Positions 12,601-21,600 of a DNA stretch of 26,300 bases are shown in pieces (positions within the stretch are counted from its first letter, which is position 1; each line of letters opens with the position of its first letter). The stretch comes from Choristocarpus tenellus KU-1152 (Eukaryota > Phaeophyceae). Location: positions 1-26,300 of the forward strand of contig CAXNAD020000168.1 of assembly GCA_964200185.2 (NCBI GenBank). The letters run 5' to 3'. Made by a program: the position numbers and the translations under genes. The notes under the pieces are model-generated. The model ran no database searches and was not told the origin of the DNA. It saw only the letters and a list, made by a program, of their open reading frames with translations.

Positions 12601-15600
12601 CTTCTCAATTTGGCAGACGCGTGAAAGTGTTGCTGCCAAGCATGGATTTGGTGCTGTGATGACGTATGGTGTTTTGCTCCGAATAAGACCTAGCTCAGCT
12701 AATCCTGTGAGCAGCGGACGCAGTCTACATGGACAGCCTGGAGACATAGTAAGCCCTAATAAATTGGCAGATTATCAGTCTAGTCTGTTGACTTCACTTG
12801 CCTTCCTGTGAAGAATTTCTTTGAAATGGGCAGGTGTTTCATTTCTCACCACTTTGATGGTTACAGCTTCTGATTTTGGTTCAATATATCCTCACATAGC
12901 AATGTTGGAATGTAGTCACACAGCTATCCTCATTTCTCTCAGCCCCCCAAAATGACTAAGCTATGTTTTGGTTTATACTGTAAATGTATTTTGTGTTGAT
13001 ATGTCATCCCGCAGCTGCACGTAGTAGGTGTGCATGTGTCCTTTGAGGGATTGAGTATGCCTCGGCAATCCAGAGGTGCCTTGAACCAGTTGTATTCTTT
13101 ATGCAATAATAACCACCAACCCTAACCCTCTGCTACTGTTTCTGCTGCTTTAATATAGGCGTTACACTTTCCATCCCGCTTCCAGCATTGTACTACACCT
13201 ACAGTAGGTTTAGCACCTCACATCACCTTGAGAGATTGTGTACACTAAGCACCCATTGCTGGATCTATCTTTCCTATTGCTATTGACTTCCAACCTTGCA
13301 TGTTTCATATTTTTTTTGTAGTGCTTCGACGTAGCCAACAGTCAGGAGGGCACTGGGGTTGAAGGACACTCTCCAGGGATGCCTGTGGCTTTTGAAGGGG
13401 TTCTTGAATGGCCCGACTTTTGTGCTGCTGCAAGGGTTGTGGGACTGCGCTGGGCCGATGGTACATTGGAATTCCGAGAGGAGAGTCTTTTGTCGGGCAC
13501 TGCAGATCTGGGGTGAGTGAACTTGTACTATATCCCTTTTATGTTTGAAAACATGTTATGATAACCATTGACCAAGAGGTTGGATACGTTTATGTTACTA
13601 CTAATAGATGTAAATTCTCTGATAAGGTGTAGTCATCCTAACATAAGTGGGAAACAGATTGTTTGCCAGTATGGTAGAGATTTTTGCATGGAGCCGTGGC
13701 AAATCTGTTCATCTCATCAATTTCTAATACATAATTAATAGTTGAGAAATGTGTTGTACCTCTTCAGGAGTGTGAAGCACATAAAAAACCTGTTGGATTA
13801 TTTATCATTCTCTCTGCTATGTTTATGTTCCTGTTATTGGTTAATGATGTACTGAGCTTCAAATGTAGATTTTTACAGGTTTGCTGAATTGTCAAGTCTG
13901 GTTCATCTGTAGGGAACATGCATGATCTTTCTGTGTGAAGAGTAATCAATACTGCATCCTTCAGGTAATTTCATGGTTACTCTGTCTGGGTATGAGCCAA
14001 GGGCAGATCAAAAAACTGCCAAGCGAAGAGCCTGCGTGGATTGAATATTCTTCATAACCGTGACTGACTATCTCGCTACTTCCCTTCAAAGATGCTGTTT
14101 GGGTGTGATGCATTTTGGTAGAAGGGCCAATTATTCAAGGCTTCAAGTGGTATGTTAATGTGTTCAATGTTCTCCATGCAATTTGTTGCACTTGAGGTGC
14201 TGCAACTCGCATGCTAAGTTTCACATAATTTTTTGCATACAGATGGTTGGCACGCTTTGGAGATGATGCTTGGAGGAGCGATACGGTTTATCGCCTGACC
14301 TTAAGGGACCCCTCTGGGGTCTACAAGGAGGGTCAGGACTTGGAAGGAGGTCACCAACTCTGTGGGGTGAGCATACAGACACAACTTCCTTGTATTGGTT
14401 GAAATATGTTTGTAGGTTTGTCTGGTGATGTGTTACGATGAGGACGTGTTGATGCGATCTGTGATACTACTCTTTAGAAATACAAAGCTTGTGTTGGTGG
14501 CTGTGTTGTACCTTCTTGTTGTCTTGATACTTGATTCGAACCTCCTCAAACTGTGTGGGCACGTTCATCTTAGCTCAGAGTCCTCCACTCCAGCAAGAAT
14601 CCTTGAGCATATGTTTTGTCTTTCTCCCCTGCTTCCCTTCAACCGTTGATATCTTCAATCATAAAGATTTGCTGGTGCTGATCTCGCTAGGTGCGTTGAT
14701 TGACTTTTGATGCCCCACTTTTCGATGGCAGTCCTTCTCCTACTCAGTTCCAATGGGTGTACATGAGGTGATGGTGACGGGAGACATGCGCTTGGGTCAG
14801 AATGACCTCTTCACCCTGAGTCAAGATGGGCATGCCCCTTCAGTGACAGTCTCATCTGGCGGGCGTATGGCCACATGCTGCAGCTCTGATTCACGGGGTA
14901 CTGTTTATGGCACTGTGGGCTTCTCTCGTGGTGTACACTATTGGGAGGTAATGCTTGTTCGAATACAAGTGGCCTTAGCACATTGTGTTGAGGGAGTATA
15001 TTATCAAGTCTTGAGGTCTCTTGTGTTTTGCCTCATTGCATGCACGGTTGACAAAAGGAACGTAGAACAGGTTGCTTTTGTTTCCTAGAACAGAAATGGA
15101 TAGGTATCGTACCAGATCATCGTGTAATTTTCCTCAGGGGTCAGAATCAGGGAGGTTGTGAGAGTGGTACTCGAGATTTTTTTTTTTCTCTGAAATTATT
15201 TAGCATTCCTTAGCTCTTGGAGGATGGTGTTTGTTTCTAATTGTGTAAAGAGTATTCACCTATTAACACAAGTTTTCCCATGCACATTATTTACAATTTT
15301 CCAGGTGAAAGTGGTTCAAGGGGAGCCAGGTTGCATATTTATTGGAGTTGCTGAGAAACCGTCTCCTCCCAGTGTAGGGGGAATACCCAGACTCACGCGA
15401 TGGCAGGGACTAGGCTTTGTGAACTACCGGGCTACCTATCACAACAACAATGAGAGAGTGTATGGAGACCACTTTCACAGGTGAAGACATGAGAAATTGA
15501 CTTGAGAGCACACAGAAGTGGGATATACATATATAAATATATCTTTACTCTTCATTTCTTGAGTGTAGAATTTCGTAGGCCAGTGGTTTTGTCGTGTTTG

Positions 15601-18600
15601 TGTTTTCCTCAGATTATGATCAAGAAGCCTGACTTCGTTCACCTGCTATTATGACCTCAGTGGAGACACTGTTGGTGTTCGCTTGGACATGGAGAAGGGT
15701 ACACTTTCATTCTTCCTGGATGGGATGAAGTATGGAGCACACGTGATCAGTGACCTAGGGGTGGCGTTTGAGAACTTGGCAGGTGCGTTTGACACTATTT
15801 GCTTCTGACATGAGTAATTTGGTTGTGAATATATGATACTTCTGATACGTCAGTGGCACGCTAGTATTGACATTTTATGGTTAATTTTTCTTTTGACGAT
15901 GCACTTTTGCCATGGTCCAATAGCTGAGAGTGTAGTGTGATGAGAGCTAGTCCCAACTTGTTTAACCTCTTTGTTGAATCCTCTCCACAATGTGAATTTC
16001 TGCTCCTCTCAGTGTTCTACACTGCTCAGCACTTGTACTAGGACTAATCTCTTAGTGTAAGAATGAGTACTAGTTCTGGGTTCCTAAAACCAAAGCACCT
16101 TATCTCTAGGGAATCTCCTTCTCAGCAGGGTGCCTTGGTACGTCAATTCACTCAGCTAACTGCGTTCTTCATGTCCACGTGTATGCCAAGACCTAAATAC
16201 TTTATGGCAATTGATCAGCCTATTCTTCACCATTTTTGCTTTGAAGTCCTCCTATACTGACTGATTCACAGCCAACATTTAGGGCATGCTCGTTTGCCCT
16301 GTTTTGACCTATTTAATGGAATATTGACGAGGTTGATCTAACTCTCACAAGCACCTTCAACACTCCCCCAAAGAATGAACACGAAATGACCTCATGTATA
16401 CTTATGGGTCAGGTTAAAGACCTGTCACAAGTGTAGTATCCGCAAGACTTTATGTCTTCCTCATCATTGTGGCCTTTACATTTACTCGCACCCCTCTCTG
16501 TTGAAGAATTATCGTATTCCTGATCAAATTCAATGGTTCTTGAAGTCCAGTGCATAGTGGATGTCTGCCTTCTTGTTTTGTTTGGCGTAGCTATTTGCTG
16601 CTCAGTACCCACATCAAAGCACAACTGCTATTTTTATGTACTCGATTAGGTGTCTGACGGGAATGTGGTCTGTTCCCAGTCAATTTCCACCCATGCGTTT
16701 CATGTTGTGTTGCCATGTTGGGATTCGCTACAATAGGCAGTTGGTTGTTAGACAAGAGGTTGAGGGCAGGGACTAGGCTATAGTCAGGGCAGAATTGGTT
16801 CACACCAATGTAGAAATATAAGAGACCTAACCCTAACCCTAATTCCTCTACTCAGGTGGACGGCCCAAGTTAAAACCACGTACATTCTTCCCTACATTTG
16901 GGTTCCGCAAGAATGGTGACCGCATAACAATCACAGGAAAGTGGCTGTCCAGCCCAGGCACCCACCCCTCTGCTGCCCTTGACAATGCAACGGCTGTGGC
17001 ATCCCTTCTTTGTACATGGGAGAAGGCCGGTGAGGAACAGAGTAGCCAGGAGCACAGAAGTCGACCTTTTGGTTACACCAAGGCCCAAGGAATGGTTCTG
17101 GAGGAGAGTGCAAGCGATCCTGCTCCTATGATCAGCCCAAGGGGTGTAAATGCTGACCAAATGATGGCATCAGATGAAGGATATCGAAAGCCCAAGTATA
17201 GTGCAAGTGCTGACTTACCCAAGTGGCTCTACCAAGCAGCATGGCAATCATGGAATCGTTGGAGGTCTGGGCGATGGCATCGAATAACCACTCGTGCACA
17301 ATCAGGATTGATGGTGGATCTAGACTGCTCCCCGTTGACATGCGTGAAGTGCTCACTTCTCCTGGGTTTGCGAGCACCGGTTTTTGCTGGCGACAGAGTT
17401 CGCCTCTCTGTGTGTGGGGGCAGGTCATTGGAGCAGAAAGAAGTTGCAGTAGTTCTTGGCGCTTACAAGGGGCGCCTGTTTTATCGGATAGAGGTGAGTA
17501 GGGCTACTTGACGTGACTGATTGGCAGTTCTTCAGTTTTTCCCTGTGGACTAGGTGGACTAGGAAAAACTCCAACATTTTTTTCATATTCTGTATCTCAC
17601 TTACCCCTTCCAAATCTGCAGTCCCAGCGAAATGAGGCAGCAAGTGAGGGCTCATCAGTAGCATGGTGCTGGTCTCAGAATGATATAGATGGTATGGAAC
17701 TACTGGAGCGAGCCCCTGGCATTCCCAAGTGGGTAAAGGACATTCCATTGAATCCGGTGGCTCAGTTCAAGGGTTGCAGGTGTGTTTCAAGTGTTTTGTG
17801 TATCAGTAAAGAATGTAAGTAGGACCATTTTTTTGCTGGGGTGTGGACCGATCTGAGAAATGTAAGTAACATCATTTTTTTGCATAGTCATATTGTACCA
17901 CTGATCTATATCACCCCAAATTTACTTTGCTTCATACTCTATTGTGCAGGGATGGTTGTATTTTGGTTTTGTTGGTCATGCTAGTCAAGGGCTGGAACAT
18001 GAGTATTTTTTTCTTAAAACGAAATATTGAAAATAGAATAGTGATAGTGTATCATTGTTCACAAGTTCCTGTTGTTGTGGGACAGGCTCCAGTTAGTGTA
18101 TAGTGACGGGGCAGTGATCCGTGATGGTGTGGAGATCGACACATCAGAGCTCATTGGGACAATTGACCAAGGTGCTTTTGTTGAAGCAAAGGAACGGCGG
18201 GTGAATTCTTCCAATATTGTGAGGTACCTCATCAACCACAAGGGAACCACAGGATGGATCAGGTAGGTTTAGTACTAAGAATTGTTGTGTGTTGATTGTG
18301 GTGCAATGGCCCTTGTTCATGTGTCCTAATCTGACCATTGGATGTCCCAAACTTCATTCCAACTAGTGAGCGGATTAGAGGAGGGGATGAGGACCTGATT
18401 GTGAGGAGACTGCCAGAATCTGTAGGAAAGCGTTCGGAGATTGAGAGTAGTGGATTGGAAGATCTACAGAGGAGTGGTGACAAAGCTCGAATGTTGAAGA
18501 GCAAGCTTGACAGTGGTGCCAGTGCTTTTGACATGGATCTTGTAGACCGCCTTCGAGAGTGGGAGGCCAGCGTGCGGGCTCATGCAGAGAAGCATCATGA

Positions 18601-21600
18601 GGGAGTTACATGGCTGGTTGGACTACATTGCATGGATGAAAATGAAGAGGATCAGGAGGGAGAAGACCAAAATCATACTATGGAAGGGTTTATGGAACTT
18701 GCTTCAAGGACAGGGAGGGCAGGCACTGATGGGTGCTGGAAGCTTGAACAGGACATGCAGATTGCGGAGCTCACAAATGAACTGTGTGACCTGTTTGGGC
18801 AAGAGGTGGGAAGTTGTGAAAGGGAAGGGGAACGGAAGGTGCAGAATATCTTTTCTAGGCCATGATATAATGAGATAATTGCCGAGCCTCTTGCAGTTGA
18901 TCTCAGCACTTTTGCTTGTTTGCAAACTGACTCCACCTAACACACCTACAACCTCTTTAATACCACTTTTTTTCTCCTGGTGATGGTCTAGCCACATAAT
19001 CTGGACTTCACCAGGCTGTACATTGCACTTGCAGGTGCAACGGGGACCAATCAAGGAGAGGGGGTTGAAAGACCAAGTGATTCAGGAGAAGCACAGTTGT
19101 ATATGACATCTGTGGCGTCTATGATGGCCTCCCCTGACAAGCAGGGTCTGTCTGGTATCTCTGCATTGCGGCTGCTTGCAAGAGTAGCAGTTCTTCGCGC
19201 CTTCAACGATATTATCTCAAGAGCACTACCCCTCATGTCCCTCAACCTTCCAGAGGTTTGTTTAAGTAACATGCCAATCCCCACATTGCAACTTGCTAGT
19301 ATGAAGTTATGATAAGTGTCTAGATTTAGGAAGAACGAACTGTGAAAGTATAGTTGAATGCTTCTTTTTGTGGACAAACTATCGACAGGAGGACTGGGAG
19401 AAGCACACGCTGGGCTCTGGCGAACTGGTGTCAACCATATCATCTGTGTCCCCTGTAACTGGGGGTGCTGATGGTTATGGTGGCATCCATTCACAGAGAG
19501 ATTCATTGCTCGAGGAAACCGTGCCGTGGAAACCACCCTGTACAGGAAGGCGTCTACGGGCTCTGAGGCGGCTAGTGTTCACACACACAAAACGGTGAGA
19601 ATGACTTAGAGTTGAGTCGATTACATGTACAGTTAGTTTGTAGTTGATGAGAAGTGGTGCCGTGTGTAGTCCTTAAGACCATGGGTTGGGCTAGATTCCT
19701 AGCCCCACACTAATGTTAAACCTAATAGTACTGAAAAGTATAATAATAATAGTGGTATGTTAGGAATGTAGCCTATATACGACAGCAATATAATGCGCTG
19801 GTAAAACGATGATGTGTTTAACATCAGTCACTTCTACCCTGGAGTAGTTAACAAGCATTCAAATCGTTCTTCATATTATGCAGGTCGTATTGGGAAGGGA
19901 TTCTAGTGGCCACATCCACTGCCACCCCTCTGCACCATGACGAATTTGAGGACCCTATGGAGGTGCGTCTGATTCGAATCAACCGTGTCCGAGCCACTCC
20001 CAATCGGGTGTCATGCATTAGCAATACATCAGAGCGGCTTCGGCACCTGGTCTTTGGTCAGCTGCACAGGGAAATGCGAAGCTGGCCATCGTCTTCCTTC
20101 CGGAGGGCTTACATTGGGAAAGGACATGGTGGTCAACGACGAGCATTTAAGGCAAGATTTTGAGACAGTTGGGTATATTTTCTAGACTTCATACATGCTG
20201 GGCATACGCTAGCCTACAAAGCATTGCAATTTGTTGTAAACTTTCTTCTTGTGCTTATGGAATGAATGTATGTTTATGACCCTCTAGTGACCATAGTCAT
20301 GTGTGGTTTAACTTTCACTTTTTTGTTGTTGCAGGTGAACTTTCTTGGAGAAGGGGTGAACGACTACGGTGGTCCATACAGAGCTGTCTTCGAGCAAGTG
20401 GTGGATGAGCTTCAGCACGACCAGTTAGCTTTGGGAGGGAAGTGTCAGACAGATCGTTGCCTCTTGCCCCTCCTGGTTCCGTGCCCCAACCGTTCTTCAA
20501 ATGTTGGAACCAACCAGGACAAGTTTATTTTTAACCCAGGACCTGCAGCCATTTCACCAGTCACACAGGAACTAGCTGAGTTCCTCGGCAAGATGGTTGG
20601 CATGGCCGTGAGGCATGGACTGCAAATGGGACTGGATTTACCATCAACTGTGTGGCGGCCTTTGGTGGGCTTGCCCCTGACTTTGAACCATCTGGGGAGC
20701 ATTGATGTCTTGGCGGCTAAGGTATTTATAATTCAAACATGTTTTTCTGTTTTACTATACTTGGCCCTAGTCTGCAGTGAATGTGGAACATTCAGATGAT
20801 CTGACAGATGTTAGGTCCGTGATGTATGAAGGTATAGTGCCCCAATCTCCTTTCCTTGTCATTGGGAGAATGAATCATGCACTCAGCTTTGAAATTTCCT
20901 CTTACTTCGAACTGTATCCTGTATGAACAAGAAAGGCTGATAGAGTAGTTCATATCTTGCCGCCGCCGGTTCTCCTCATCCTATCCACAGGCGCTGGAGA
21001 GAGTGATCGAAAAAGGGTGTGGACAAGAGTCTAAGGGCTTTGGTGCAGATCCTAATGGGCAAAAAAACGAAATTGCTTCACCAACGGTACGTCTTGTTGC
21101 TTCACAGCACAGTCACCCTCATATGCACTTGTTCTAGCACAAGCAAAAGTTGATCTCAACGATTTTTTGTTATTTTGTCGAAGTTGCCCCTTGATAAGTT
21201 GAAAGCGTTGAATTTTTCTAATAGAGTTTGTTTGAATCTTGCCACCATTTTGCTGCTTACCTCTAGGAGTGGGAGGAGTTGAGCTTCACCGCACACCTTA
21301 GTGATGGTTCACAGGTTCCGCTAAAGTCTGGAGGAGAAAATGAGAACGTGAAGCTTGACAATTGGCGTGAGTTTGTGCAGCGTTCAGAACTCTGTCGACT
21401 GCGTGAGTCAGCTCCAATGCTGCAAGCGTTCCGAGAGGGCCTTGCTGCAGTCCTTCCTGTTGAACTGTTTTCTATCTTCACACCCAAGGAGCTTGAAAGG
21501 CTTGTATGTGGAGTGCGGCAGGTGGGCATGGACTGGCTGCACATGTTTTGCTGTACTGAAGAAGTGTTAGCTTGGCATTGCACACCAACAAATTGTTGCA

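Noticed and set aside
14521-14550. Minus-strand ggttcgaatc resembling a tRNA T-loop
   Set aside because: Flanking bases do not form a T-stem and no D or anticodon arms are found at tRNA spacing.
19036-19255. Shorter exon 26 using the cttgcag acceptor
   Set aside because: It would need phase 1 from exon 25, whose donor is phase 0; starting at 18992 fits.
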